Positions 31,076-40,929 of a DNA stretch of 64,000 nucleotides are shown one piece after another. Under the pieces are notes generated by a model that saw only the letters and a list, made by a program, of their open reading frames with translations, searched no databases and had not been told where the DNA came from. Positions within the stretch are counted from its first letter, which is position 1; each line of letters opens with the position of its first letter. Made by a program: the position numbers and the translations under genes. Source of the DNA: Bacteroidota bacterium (GTDB lineage: Bacteria > Bacteroidota > Bacteroidia > Chitinophagales > Chitinophagaceae); NCBI GenBank assembly GCA_023386045.1, contig JAEWKK010000012.1, positions 186,001 to 250,000 of the forward strand, read 5' to 3'.

Positions 31076-32725
31076 TCATATCACTTCACCCTGTAAAAGG
31101 GGATTGCGGCTGGTAGCCTTTTTCTCGTTGAACTGCTTGGCTGCCCCAACAAAATGAACAAATAAGGGATGGGGGGTTTCTACAGTGCTCTTTAATTCAG
31201 GGTGATACTGGCAACCAATAAAGAAAGGATGATCCTTGATCTCCACAATTTCAACCAGACCTGTTTCGGGATTGCGTCCGCTGGCGATCATGCCATTCTT
31301 TTCGTATTGATCGAGATATTTATTGTTGAATTCATACCTGTGGCGATGGCGTTCAGTGATCTGGTCCCTGCCATAGATCCTGTGAGCAAGGGTTCCTTCC
31401 TTCACCTGGCAGGGATAGGATCCCAGGCGCATGGTTCCACCCTTTGTTGTGATCTTTTTCTGTTCTTCCATCATATCGATCACCGGTTCCTGGGAATTTT
31501 CAAACATTTCCGTAGACTGGGCATTCGTGATGTTCAAAACATTGCGGCCAAACTCGATCACAGCCATCTGCATGCCAAGGCAAATTCCAAAGAAAGGCAG
31601 TCCAGTGGTTCGGGCGTGGTTGATTGCTGTAATCTTTCCTTCAATACCACGTTGGCCAAAGCCTGGAGCTACCAGAAGGCCATCGAGATTCTCCAGTTTT
31701 TCAGCCACGTTTTCGGGTGTAATGAACTCAGAATGGATCGATACTACCTGCACCTTGCATTCATTCATGGCGCCTGCATGAACAAATGATTCCAGTATGG
31801 ATTTATAAGCATCCTGCAGCTCCACATATTTTCCGATGAGGCCAATGGTGATCTTGGCCTTGGGATATTTCAACTTATCCAGGAATTCTTTCCATTTTGA
31901 AAGCTCTGGCTCATGATAACCGGAAATATCCAGTTTCTTCAAAACAATCAGGTCCAGTCTTTCATTCATCATCAACAAAGGCACTTCATAAATGGTGCTT
32001 GCATCAGGAGCCTCAATCACTGCTTCAGCCTTTACATTGCAGAACAGGGCAATTTTTTTCTTGATCTCGGGCGTTAGAGGCTCTTCGGTTCTGCACACGA
32101 TCACATCAGGAAATACACCGCTTTCGCTGAGCATTTTCACTGAGTGCTGCGTTGGCTTTGTCTTTAATTCCTTAGCCGCTTTGAGATAAGGAATCAGGGT
32201 AAGATGAACCACCAGCAGGTCTTCATCAGGCAGTTCCCATTGCAGCTGGCGGATCGCTTCTATATATGGCAGGGATTCAATGTCACCCACCGTACCACCT
32301 ATTTCAGAAATAATGATATCATATTCGCCATTCTGACCCAGGAGCAGCATTCTCCTTTTGATCTCATCTGTGATGTGAGGAACTACCTGAACGGTTTTTC
32401 CTAAGTAAGCTCCTTCTCTTTCCCTATTGATTACTGTCTGGTAGATGCGGCCTGTGGTTACATTATTGGCCTGCGAAGTGAAAATGTTCAGGAAACGTTC
32501 ATAGTGACCCAGATCCAGGTCGGTTTCAGCCCCGTCTTCAGTAACATAACACTCACCGTGCTCATAAGGATTGAGAGTTCCGGGATCCACGTTGATATAA
32601 GGATCAAATTTCTGGATGGTCACCCTGAGCCCTCTGGCCTGTAATAGCTTGGCAAGAGAAGCTGCAATAATGCCTTTACCCAAAGAAGAAGTAACACCAC
32701 CTGTAACAAAAATATGTTTAGCCAT
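31076..32725 (-). CDS. pyrG: CTP synthase
   Basis: 549 aa. Converts UTP to CTP using ATP and glutamine. N-terminal synthase domain (1 to about 270): HIFVTGGVTSSLGKGIIAAS at the start with the P-loop, and GGTVGDIESLPYIEAIRQLQ. C-terminal class I glutamine amidotransferase domain: FFGICLGMQMAVIEFGRNV with the nucleophilic Cys, and CQYHPELKS with the catalytic His/Glu. Length is normal. Confidence 0.99.
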   Translation of the reverse strand: MAKHIFVTGGVTSSLGKGIIAASLAKLLQARGLRVTIQKFDPYINVDPGTLNPYEHGECYVTEDGAETDLDLGHYERFLNIFTSQANNVTTGRIYQTVINREREGAYLGKTVQVVPHITDEIKRRMLLLGQNGEYDIIISEIGGTVGDIESLPYIEAIRQLQWELPDEDLLVVHLTLIPYLKAAKELKTKPTQHSVKMLSESGVFPDVIVCRTEEPLTPEIKKKIALFCNVKAEAVIEAPDASTIYEVPLLMMNERLDLIVLKKLDISGYHEPELSKWKEFLDKLKYPKAKITIGLIGKYVELQDAYKSILESFVHAGAMNECKVQVVSIHSEFITPENVAEKLENLDGLLVAPGFGQRGIEGKITAINHARTTGLPFFGICLGMQMAVIEFGRNVLNITNAQSTEMFENSQEPVIDMMEEQKKITTKGGTMRLGSYPCQVKEGTLAHRIYGRDQITERHRHRYEFNNKYLDQYEKNGMIASGRNPETGLVEIVEIKDHPFFIGCQYHPELKSTVETPHPLFVHFVGAAKQFNEKKATSRNPLLQGEVI

Positions 32726-32960
32726 CGTAAATGGTTATTGATTTCAATATCGTTTGTGAATCGTGGGGAAGCGGTGATTCAGGGTCCATCCTTACTATTC
32801 TGCCAGCTTGATCCCGGCTTACAAATTACCGTTCCCATGACCGCGGAATTGGTCAAAAAAATTCCTGGAGGTCATGCAAACCTACGGCAAAATTTTCAGC
32901 CAGGATATTTTTTAACGAACTAAGCTCTACAAATTTCTGCTTCAGAAAAAAAACTACGCA

Positions 32961-32984
32961 ATAAAAAAGCCTCCCGGAGGAGGC
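32961..32984 (-). terminator. Terminator of the TonB-receptor operon
   Basis: Minus strand: AGCCTCC-TCCG-GGAGGCT followed by TTTTTTAT, about 20 bp after the last DUF4249 gene. The remainder of the 280-bp spacer up to pyrG shows nothing else I can name. Confidence 0.85.
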
Positions 32985-33005
32985 TAGTGGCGTAAGAGGC
33001 TTTTC

Positions 33006-33935
33006 TCATAAGCTGTCGACAGCCATCGTGTATGCCGAAAAACTTCCATACCCGTTTTTCACATTACTGAACACATTGGAAGGTTCTGCAAAAGGATTGT
33101 CAGAAGAGTTGTAGTATACATGATAAGATTTCACAAATTTGAAATAGTCTTCCGTGATGCGGTGAACCTTGACATAAGGTTTTAAAACTGCTCCGCTTGC
33201 ATCGGTATGCTCATACAGGTCATATGAATCAATGAAGAACCTTAACTGCTTTTGACGGCCATTAAAATTTACATCTTTCATCAGCAAACTTCCACCATCG
33301 TAACAATTATCGGTACTGAACGGATCGGCATTATCGCCTATGGGTTCAATATCCTTATCTGTGGTACTTACACAATAGATCTCATAACCCGGGCCGCTGC
33401 TGTAGGGTGCACTAAAGAACTGGATCAGGTAGAAATTGCTTTCAGAAGGATCATCAAGCCTGATCTGGATCTCATCCTGCTTTTGTCCATCGGAAGTAGT
33501 TCTTGATTCTTTAGTTCTTGTAATACCAGCGATCACGCTTTGGGATGGGACTATTGTAGAGGCTTCGGCTTCTGCAAATCCTGGTGCATTTACTTTTATA
33601 GTATAGGTAAATCCTTCGCGAATGATTTTATTACGCGGACTCACATAAGTAAAAGTGGAAGGCTGGTAGATCAAAGTATCAATGGCTACCTGGTTTTCGT
33701 AAACAACAGGAACAGCATTCTTGACTACATAGGCTTCCATGTAGGATCCTGATTGGTCAATAGGCTGCAAAACATTACGGCTCTTACCAATAGTGAGTTC
33801 AATGAGAGCACCCTTCTCAAGCCATCCATTGATAACCAGCCTTGGATCTCTTTGAGGAATATCAACCTTTACGTTCTTTTCGCAGGCAGCCAGTGCCATT
33901 ACAAAAACAAGAAGGAAGGAAAATTTATTTTTCAT
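33006..33935 (-). CDS. DUF4249 lipoprotein, copy 2
   Basis: 309 aa surface or periplasmic lipoprotein. Signal peptide with lipobox LAAC (MKNKFSFLLVFVMALAAC), Cys at residue 18. The mature part begins with VDIPQRDPRLVINGWLEKGA, as is usual for DUF4249 domains, and ends in a beta-rich part (ITEDYFKFVKSYHVYYNSSD, NPFAEPSNVFSNVKNGYG). DUF4249 proteins are typically encoded beside a TonB receptor and may act as its surface partner in place of SusD; the function is not established. It pairs with the receptor 17 bp upstream and is paralogous to 36345-37271. Confidence 0.85.
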   Translation of the reverse strand: MKNKFSFLLVFVMALAACEKNVKVDIPQRDPRLVINGWLEKGALIELTIGKSRNVLQPIDQSGSYMEAYVVKNAVPVVYENQVAIDTLIYQPSTFTYVSPRNKIIREGFTYTIKVNAPGFAEAEASTIVPSQSVIAGITRTKESRTTSDGQKQDEIQIRLDDPSESNFYLIQFFSAPYSSGPGYEIYCVSTTDKDIEPIGDNADPFSTDNCYDGGSLLMKDVNFNGRQKQLRFFIDSYDLYEHTDASGAVLKPYVKVHRITEDYFKFVKSYHVYYNSSDNPFAEPSNVFSNVKNGYGSFSAYTMAVDSL

Positions 33936-33952
33936 AACAGTTGTTCTTTTCT

Positions 33953-36286
33953 TTAGAATTTGAATTGATAGCTTATAGATGGTATGATAGGGAATAATGA
34001 GATCTGCTTGAAAACAGGCTTGTTGCTGTTATAGTCATAGTCCCTGAATATGAAGAAAGGATTTTGCCTGTTGTAAACATTGTAGACGCTCACTACCCAG
34101 GCTCTTTGGCCCCATCTTTTTTCCTTAATGAATTTCATTCCTATATCCAGGTGGTGGAAGCTGCGCATGCGGAAACCATTTCTTCCATCATACACTTCCA
34201 CTTCTCTCCCATTATTATCCAGATATACTTCTGTTGCGAGTGTCACTGCCTGCCCTGTACCATAGATCCAGTCGGCACTCAGTTCAAACTTTTCACTGAC
34301 CTTGTGTACAAAGGCGAATTTGAAATCATGTCTCCTGTCGTATTTATAAGGAAAGGTTTTCCCGTTATTCAGGTTTTCAAATTTGCGATTGGTCCAGCTT
34401 AACGTATAACCCAGCATCCCCGTTGTCTTACCCAGTTTTTTCTGAACAAATAACTCCATACCATAGCTGGTGGCATTGCCCACTTCCACCTTGTCTTCCC
34501 AGTTGCTGGTAGCATTCATATAAGATGCGCCTTCTGCATATTCAATCACATTCTTCATGCTCTTATAATATCCTTCAAGACTGACTTCGAATTTGCTTTT
34601 AAAATTATAGGCAAGTCCCGCAGCATATTGGTGGGCGATTTGCGGTGGCACTTTTTTAGTTACCGGCACCCAGAGATCTGTTGGCATTCCAATGCCACTG
34701 TTCGTCAACAAATGGATGTACTGGTTCATTTTTACATAGGATGCCTTGGCACTCAATTCAGGTGTTATAAGATACCGAATGGAAGCACGTGGTTGTACCG
34801 ACGTAAAGAATTCATTCCTCACTGAAAATCCTGTAACGTGAATCCCCAGGTTGGCTTTCCATTTTGGTGAGATGCGAATATCATCTTCAATATACCCATC
34901 GTATTCCTGCGCAGTGATGAAGCTGTATTTGATCAGGGTATCTTCATTGTATGATGATGAATTTACCTTGCTTTGTACCGCACCTGGCTTATAAAAATGA
35001 TTGATGCCACTTACTCCAATTTTAATAAAATGATTGGGCGATGGCAGGTAATCAACATCATATTTCACCGTCCAGTCGCGGATGCCACTGTAATATTTCA
35101 GGAAGAATCTTTCATTGCTGGAGGAAGACTGGGATTTTTCATCTGCAGAAACCGCAAAATTATACCTGCTGTTGTAAACAGTGAGGTTACCAAACAGCTT
35201 CCTGCTGAATTCATGGTTCCATCTGGCTACAGCAGTTACATTTCCCCATTTAAGGTCTGAGCGGAAAGAATTTTTCTCTGTACCTGTAGGTCCGTTGTTA
35301 TTGTATTTTTCTCTTGCAAAAAAATCATCGTTTCCAAAATAACCACTCAGGTAGATGTGGTCTCTGCAGCCAAGTGTAAAATTCACTTTACCATTCAGGT
35401 CATAAAAAAAATAACCAGCATCCACTTCCCCATTGGTCTGGGCTTTTATGATGGGACGCATGAACAGGTCAAGATAGGTTCTCCTTCCGCTGAACATGTA
35501 AGAGATCTTCTTTTTTTTGCCGATGGGTCCTTCAAGCGTCAGTCGTGAAGCAATCACTCCAATTCCGCCCTCGCCATGAAATTCATTTTTATTGCCTTCC
35601 TTCATCCTGATATCAATTACGGAAGAAAGTCTTCCGCCATATCTGGAAGGGAAGCCTCCTTTCATGACTTCAACACTGTGCAGGGCATCTGCGTTGAACA
35701 CGCCAAAAAAACCAAAGAGGTGTGATACATTATAAACAGGAACCCCATCGAGTAAAATCAGGTTCTGGTCCGGGCCACCACCACGCACATAAATGCCGGA
35801 AGAACCTTCGCTTCCTGCCTGCACGCCTGGCAATAACTGGATGGCTTTTAAAACATCAGGTTCACCCAGAAATGCCGGAAGAGATTTGATGGTTGTGATG
35901 GGCAGGTCGATAGTGCTCATTTGAGTCCTGCTCTGGATCGATTCCTTTTTAGAAGTTTTTATGATGACTTCATCCAGAAATTTAGTTTGTTCCAGTTCAA
36001 TATTCAGAGACTGGTCCTGGAACAGTGCGAGCTTTCGGGTTTGTGTAGCATATCCCGTATAGGAGAAGCTGACCTCCGCGGAATCAGCCGGCACTGTTAT
36101 GGAATAAAAGCCATAGGCATTTGAAGTAGTTCCCAGATTCTTTACTGAAAGAAATATGGAAGCCCCCAATAACCTTTCTCCTGTTTTTTTATCAGTAACA
36201 TAACCATTCAATGTTACTTTTTGAGCCGGGGCGGCAATTCCGGCGAATACGCATAGTAAAGCAGCTAGTAATTTCCACTGGTTCAT
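33953..36286 (-). CDS. TonB-dependent receptor without STN domain, copy 2
   Basis: 777 aa outer-membrane receptor from the ATG at 36286; the frame extends to a GTG at 36325 but the signal peptide (MNQWKLLAALLCVFAGIAAP) begins at the ATG. Residues of about 22-105 form a carboxypeptidase-regulatory-like domain (GYVTDKKTGERLLGASIFLS). The plug follows (LPGVQAGSEGSSGIYVRGGG, NLILLDGVPVYNVSHLFGFF), then a 22-strand barrel ending in the aromatic signature SISYQFKF. It lacks the N-terminal signalling domain of copy 1. It probably imports a TonB-energised ligand, unknown here. Confidence 0.92.
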   Translation of the reverse strand: MNQWKLLAALLCVFAGIAAPAQKVTLNGYVTDKKTGERLLGASIFLSVKNLGTTSNAYGFYSITVPADSAEVSFSYTGYATQTRKLALFQDQSLNIELEQTKFLDEVIIKTSKKESIQSRTQMSTIDLPITTIKSLPAFLGEPDVLKAIQLLPGVQAGSEGSSGIYVRGGGPDQNLILLDGVPVYNVSHLFGFFGVFNADALHSVEVMKGGFPSRYGGRLSSVIDIRMKEGNKNEFHGEGGIGVIASRLTLEGPIGKKKKISYMFSGRRTYLDLFMRPIIKAQTNGEVDAGYFFYDLNGKVNFTLGCRDHIYLSGYFGNDDFFAREKYNNNGPTGTEKNSFRSDLKWGNVTAVARWNHEFSRKLFGNLTVYNSRYNFAVSADEKSQSSSSNERFFLKYYSGIRDWTVKYDVDYLPSPNHFIKIGVSGINHFYKPGAVQSKVNSSSYNEDTLIKYSFITAQEYDGYIEDDIRISPKWKANLGIHVTGFSVRNEFFTSVQPRASIRYLITPELSAKASYVKMNQYIHLLTNSGIGMPTDLWVPVTKKVPPQIAHQYAAGLAYNFKSKFEVSLEGYYKSMKNVIEYAEGASYMNATSNWEDKVEVGNATSYGMELFVQKKLGKTTGMLGYTLSWTNRKFENLNNGKTFPYKYDRRHDFKFAFVHKVSEKFELSADWIYGTGQAVTLATEVYLDNNGREVEVYDGRNGFRMRSFHHLDIGMKFIKEKRWGQRAWVVSVYNVYNRQNPFFIFRDYDYNSNKPVFKQISLFPIIPSISYQFKF

Positions 36287-36344
36287 TACAATCAGTTTTA
36301 AATAAAACGCAGAAAAGGGATTCACCCCTATCTCACCAAAAAAT

Positions 36345-37271
36345 TTATGGAAGCGAGTCTGTTACAGAAGTAAAAATGGTAAAAAGACCGTAGCCATTTT
36401 TTACATTGCCCTTGATGATGATAGGGTCAGACAAAGTAGGGCCACCGGAATTCACGTAGATAGCATAGGTTTCCCTGAAATATTTGTAGTACTCTTCACT
36501 GATGCTTAATCTTTTGAGGTAAGGCCTCATCACTTCTCCTGTAAATGGATCGGTATAAGTTTGAAGTGAATAGGAATCCGTGCTCAGGGTGATTTCTTTC
36601 AGCTTACCGTTAAATGCTTTATCAGTGTACATGATCTCCTGGCTGGAGATACAGCTGTTCTGGTCAAAAGGTAATAATCCTTCAGTATACTTTTCTACCG
36701 ATGGATCATAAGTATATACACAGACATAATTCATACCCGGAAATGCTGGCCTGAGTTCAGCCATGTAATAATTTTTTTCATTGCCGGGATCCTGGAAAGA
36801 AAAGACAACATCATCAAGGGAAGAGCCAGCGGCATCGGTCCTTGAATTCCTGATATGTTGCAGGCTCAGCGTGTTCACAGCATGTGGCGCTGAAGTGGTG
36901 GCTTCCACTGTTGCATATCCCTGCGCCCCAGCTACCAGCCTGTATGACTTGCCTATTTCAGCAACAGCAGTACTGGCAACATACCTGTTCTCTACACTAT
37001 CATAATGCAAAGAATCTTTAAAGCTGCCGTTTTCATACAAAACCATCCATCCATCCTTTACGTTCATAGCTGAATCAACCACCCAGGTGTCTGTGCTCAC
37101 TGTGCGGCCCAGGGCAGCTTTGAACTTTTCTCCCACATCCAGGTAACTATGCAGCACCAGCGTCGGTATGTGTGGAGGCAGATTCACATCTGCTTTCCTT
37201 GTACAGGATATCATCCCAACAAAAGCCAAAAGCATCAGGTAATATTTACGTTGTGTAGTGCCTGTTTGCAT
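36345..37271 (-). CDS. DUF4249 lipoprotein, copy 1
   Basis: 308 aa. Lipoprotein signal with lipobox ending MISC (YYLMLLAFVGMISC). The mature start VNLPPHIPTLVLHSYLDVGE and the C-terminal LSISEEYYKYFRETYAIYVN and GNVKNGYGLFTIFTSVTDSL align in order with copy 2 (33006-33935), so the two are paralogs. It starts 3 bp after the stop codon of the STN-containing receptor, indicating co-translation or at least one transcript. Confidence 0.85.
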   Translation of the reverse strand: MQTGTTQRKYYLMLLAFVGMISCTRKADVNLPPHIPTLVLHSYLDVGEKFKAALGRTVSTDTWVVDSAMNVKDGWMVLYENGSFKDSLHYDSVENRYVASTAVAEIGKSYRLVAGAQGYATVEATTSAPHAVNTLSLQHIRNSRTDAAGSSLDDVVFSFQDPGNEKNYYMAELRPAFPGMNYVCVYTYDPSVEKYTEGLLPFDQNSCISSQEIMYTDKAFNGKLKEITLSTDSYSLQTYTDPFTGEVMRPYLKRLSISEEYYKYFRETYAIYVNSGGPTLSDPIIIKGNVKNGYGLFTIFTSVTDSLP

Positions 37272-37274
37272 TGA

Positions 37275-39863
37275 TCAGAATTTAAACTGGTAGCTGAATG
37301 AAGGAAGAAAAGGAAATACTGAAACTTCCCTGAACTCTATATTATTACTTCCATTTAAAATGTCCTGTCCTTTATAAATGAAAAATGAATTAAAACGGTT
37401 ATAAACATTATAAATACTGAAGGTCCAGATGCGCAAATGATGCTTTTTTTGTTTTGTAAGTCTCATGGATAGATCCAGACGGTGATAGTTAGGCATGCGA
37501 AAATCATTTCTTGCCTTATAAATATCAATATACCTGGAAGTATAAGGATCGTAATAATAAGCAACGGGTAAAGAAATGGCATTGCCTGTTGAAAAAATCC
37601 AGTTAGCTCCCAATTCAAACTTTTGCGAAGGCTTCCAGATCACTGCAGTCTTTACTTCATGTCTCCTGTCATATTTATAAGGAAATTCCTTACCATTATT
37701 GATAGTTGTAAACTGCCTGGTGCTTTTTCCAAGTGTATAGCTTACCAGGCCGGTGATCTCACCTTTTCTTTTCTGCACCATCCACTCAACACCGTATGCC
37801 TTTCCCTTTCCCATTTCCACCATGTCTTCCCAGTCGTTATAAGCATTCCCAAAGGAAGAACCTTCTGAATAGTCTATTACATTTTTCATGGTCTTGTAAT
37901 AGATTTCCATGGATGCTTCAAGGGATTTATCATGACGGTAAATAGCACCGGCTGTAAACTGCATGGATTTTTGCGGCGGCACTCTGTCTGTAACCGGCAG
38001 CCATAGATCCGTTGGTAATCCCAGGTTACTATTGGCAAGCAGGTGAATGAATTGACGCATGGTACCACCTGAAGCTTTCAGGCTCCACTTATCGCGCAGC
38101 TTGTAAACAAAGTTCATTCTTGGCTGGAGTGAGGCCATGAATTTTCCACGTACATAAAAACTTCCTACCCTCAATCCAATATTAGTTTTCATTTTGTCGG
38201 AAATCCTGATGTCGTCTTCTATATAGAGATCGGTTTCCAGACCATACAAAGAGTGATTGTCCACCCTGGTATCAACTTTTACAGAAGTGTCTTTCTGTAA
38301 AAAGCTGCTGACACCCGGTTCGTAATAATGCAGGACAGATGAAATACCTGTTTTGATAAAATGATCGGGATGCGGCAGGTAGTCAATATCATATTTCAGA
38401 TTGAGATCCTGGATGCCCGAAAAATATTTCTGGTCGGAGATGAAATTATATTTCTCGTAGTTAGATTCTCTTTCTTCATTGATCCTGTTCTTGAACCTGT
38501 AGCGGCTGTAGGTAAGTGTGAGGTTGGAAAAAATTTTATTGCTGATCACATGGTTCCATCTCATGAGACCCGTGATATTTCCCCATGAAAAAGATTGTGT
38601 GAAACTGCTTTTAATGTACACCGTATCAGGGTTGTATTCGTACCAGTCGGAACTCAGGTAACTATCCTTTCCAAGGTAAAGACTAAAATAAACACGTCCC
38701 CTGTGACCCACCGGAAAATTTGCTTTCGCATTGATGTCGGAAAAGAAAGGAACAAATTTGGTTTGCGCATCTGCAAGACTGAGCACAGGTTTGAAGAGCA
38801 AATCAAAATAGGTTCTGCGTCCCGACAACAAAAAAGATGATTTCCCTTTTTTGACTGGTCCTTCCATTGTGAATTTGGAAAACACGAGTCCAATACCACC
38901 TTCACCATGAAAATTGTTCTTGTCTCCTTCTTTCATGTGCACATCGATAACGGAAGAAAGTCTTCCTCCATAACTGGCAGGGAAACCACTCTTGATGATC
39001 TCCACTGTGTTCACCGCATCGGCATTGAAAACACTGAACAAACCAAAAGCATGAGAAGCATTGTAAACAGGAACACCATCAATCAGGATGAGGTTTTGAT
39101 CAGGACTGCCACCGCGGACATTCAAACCCGAAGATCCCTCATTACCCCCCTGCACACCCGGCAACATCTGTAATGATTTGAACACATCGGCTTCGCCCAT
39201 GAGAGCAGGCAATGATTTGATAAAGCCCGAGGTGACATCAGTTTTTCCAACTGTACGACTGGCTGAATTTTTTCTTCCTTCCGAATTCACCACTACCACC
39301 TGGTTGACCACTACAGCCTGTTCCATGGGTAAATTGAGGTTGATATCACGTGTAAGGTTGATTAATGCATTAAAAGGAGTATAACCTGAATAGGTTACCT
39401 GAAAATTGAGCGTATCTTCTTCAAGTGTAATTGAGTAGAAACCATAAACGTTGCTGGTAGTACCCAGCCCTTTATCAGGCAGGTAAATAGAAGCGCCGAT
39501 CAGTCTTTCACCGCTTTTCTGATCCGTGATGAATCCACTGATAGTAAACTTTTTTTTAACCGGCCTGGTTGCTATAATAAAAATCTTTCCTTCTTCTTCC
39601 ACATATCTCAGGAACTGGTTCTTTAAAATAGATTTGAGCAGGTCTTCAACCGTGCGTTCATTTCCAGTCAGCTCAGCATATTTGGAAAGATCCACCACGC
39701 CTGCACTATAACTAAGACGAATTCCAGGTATGGCATTCAGTTCATTCAAAAATGCTCCAACGCTACCACTTTTCCGGCTGAGAGTGACCTGCCAGTTCAG
39801 GAGGTCCTGTGCGATACAGGCTTGTGTAACAAGAAAAAATAAAAGCAGTAGCCTGTATTTCAT
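37275..39863 (-). CDS. TonB-dependent transducer with STN domain, copy 1
   Basis: 862 aa outer-membrane receptor. Signal peptide at 1-18. An STN (secretin/TonB N-terminal) domain at about 22-100 (SGSVGAFLNELNAIPGIRLS) can signal to an anti-sigma factor in the inner membrane. A carboxypeptidase-regulatory-like domain is at about 107-190 (GFITDQKSGERLIGASIYLP). The plug (LPGVQGGNEGSSGLNVRGGS, NLILIDGVPVYNASHAFGLF) and barrel end in FSYQFKF. It follows fecI- and fecR-like genes, so it is the likely sensor of this system. It is closely related to the receptor at 33953. Confidence 0.94.
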   Translation of the reverse strand: MKYRLLLLFFLVTQACIAQDLLNWQVTLSRKSGSVGAFLNELNAIPGIRLSYSAGVVDLSKYAELTGNERTVEDLLKSILKNQFLRYVEEEGKIFIIATRPVKKKFTISGFITDQKSGERLIGASIYLPDKGLGTTSNVYGFYSITLEEDTLNFQVTYSGYTPFNALINLTRDINLNLPMEQAVVVNQVVVVNSEGRKNSASRTVGKTDVTSGFIKSLPALMGEADVFKSLQMLPGVQGGNEGSSGLNVRGGSPDQNLILIDGVPVYNASHAFGLFSVFNADAVNTVEIIKSGFPASYGGRLSSVIDVHMKEGDKNNFHGEGGIGLVFSKFTMEGPVKKGKSSFLLSGRRTYFDLLFKPVLSLADAQTKFVPFFSDINAKANFPVGHRGRVYFSLYLGKDSYLSSDWYEYNPDTVYIKSSFTQSFSWGNITGLMRWNHVISNKIFSNLTLTYSRYRFKNRINEERESNYEKYNFISDQKYFSGIQDLNLKYDIDYLPHPDHFIKTGISSVLHYYEPGVSSFLQKDTSVKVDTRVDNHSLYGLETDLYIEDDIRISDKMKTNIGLRVGSFYVRGKFMASLQPRMNFVYKLRDKWSLKASGGTMRQFIHLLANSNLGLPTDLWLPVTDRVPPQKSMQFTAGAIYRHDKSLEASMEIYYKTMKNVIDYSEGSSFGNAYNDWEDMVEMGKGKAYGVEWMVQKRKGEITGLVSYTLGKSTRQFTTINNGKEFPYKYDRRHEVKTAVIWKPSQKFELGANWIFSTGNAISLPVAYYYDPYTSRYIDIYKARNDFRMPNYHRLDLSMRLTKQKKHHLRIWTFSIYNVYNRFNSFFIYKGQDILNGSNNIEFREVSVFPFLPSFSYQFKF

Positions 39864-39865
39864 GC

Positions 39866-40837
39866 CTATTTTATACTGATTTCATAATGTTGGTCGCCCG
39901 TTTCCCTGATCTCGTAAGTGGTGATCAGTTCCAGTTCTTTTAAAACGGATGAAAGTGACTGGTCCCTGAATTCTATAGTGACACCTTTAGTGGCTATCTG
40001 CGCTGCATCTGCCTGGTTGATGGTTATTGTTACATTATAGGCATCACCGATCATGCGTGCCACTTCTTCCAATGGCGTATCATGAAAGCTGAGCTGCTTT
40101 GACTGCCAGGCATTGAAATTGGGATCTGTATTGGGTTCTTTTGTGATGCCACTATCGGAAAGAAGCGCTTTTTCTCCAGCGTTCACCACCAGGTTCTTGG
40201 AAGCATCTTTGACGGAGCTAAAGCTTACCCTGCCGGTTTTAACGATCAGCGCCACGCCTTCCACTTTTGTATTTACAGTAAAGCTGGTTCCAAGGACTTT
40301 TACAAGTGCTTCATCAGCCGTGATCATAAAAGGCTTTGAAGGGTTTTTGGCAACATCAAAGAAAGCTTCTCCCTGGAGAGTAACGCTTCTTGTATCACCA
40401 TTAAATTCTTCGGGAAATTTAAGACTGGAACCTTTACGGAGAAAAACTTTTGTACCGTCATCCAGTTTAATTTCTTTCACATCAACATCGGCAACAACGG
40501 TCTGCATGTTATTTGAAAAAAGGCTGCTGATCCACCACACTCCCAATACCAATAAAAGCGAAGCAGCAATACCCATTACGATCCTTGAGAGAGAGATTAC
40601 GGGCGTTTTAGAAGCGCGGGCGGATTGGATTTTTGCGTCAACATTCTTCCAGGCCTTGTCAGTATCGAAAATATGGATGGGTTCATCGTCAAAGCCATAC
40701 CAGAGCTTTTCCAACTGGTCGAATTCATTGGCATTCTCCCGGCTGAAGCTTTTCCATTCGAGCACCTGGGCCTCTTCCTCCTTCGACACCTGGCCGCTGA
40801 AGTACCTGCCCAAAAGATTATGAATGTCCTCGCTCAT
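39866..40837 (-). CDS. FecR family anti-sigma factor
   Basis: 323 aa. Cytoplasmic N-terminal part of about 80 residues (LLGRYFSGQVSKEEEAQVLE), one TM helix at about 83-105 (IVMGIAASLLLVLGVWWI), a periplasmic FecR domain (EIKLDDGTKVFLRKGSSLKF, VTLQGEAFFDVAKNPSKPFM) and a C-terminal DUF4974-like/STN-fold domain (LSFHDTPLEEVARMIGDAYN). Bacteroidota FecR proteins hold or activate the cognate ECF sigma factor when the outer-membrane receptor is occupied. It is flanked by that sigma and receptor. Confidence 0.94.
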   Translation of the reverse strand: MSEDIHNLLGRYFSGQVSKEEEAQVLEWKSFSRENANEFDQLEKLWYGFDDEPIHIFDTDKAWKNVDAKIQSARASKTPVISLSRIVMGIAASLLLVLGVWWISSLFSNNMQTVVADVDVKEIKLDDGTKVFLRKGSSLKFPEEFNGDTRSVTLQGEAFFDVAKNPSKPFMITADEALVKVLGTSFTVNTKVEGVALIVKTGRVSFSSVKDASKNLVVNAGEKALLSDSGITKEPNTDPNFNAWQSKQLSFHDTPLEEVARMIGDAYNVTITINQADAAQIATKGVTIEFRDQSLSSVLKELELITTYEIRETGDQHYEISIK

Positions 40838-40929
40838 GTGCTGACTGTTTTAATTTGTACCAGATTGTTTTGTTTCCTCTCAATATAAAACGCTACTGTT
40901 TTAAGAAACCCCTATGAGGTCCCTGGTTT

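Noticed and set aside
40113..40823. 236-aa plus-strand frame
   Set aside because: Antisense to the fecR-like gene; Ser/Thr-rich shadow translation with no recognisable domain.
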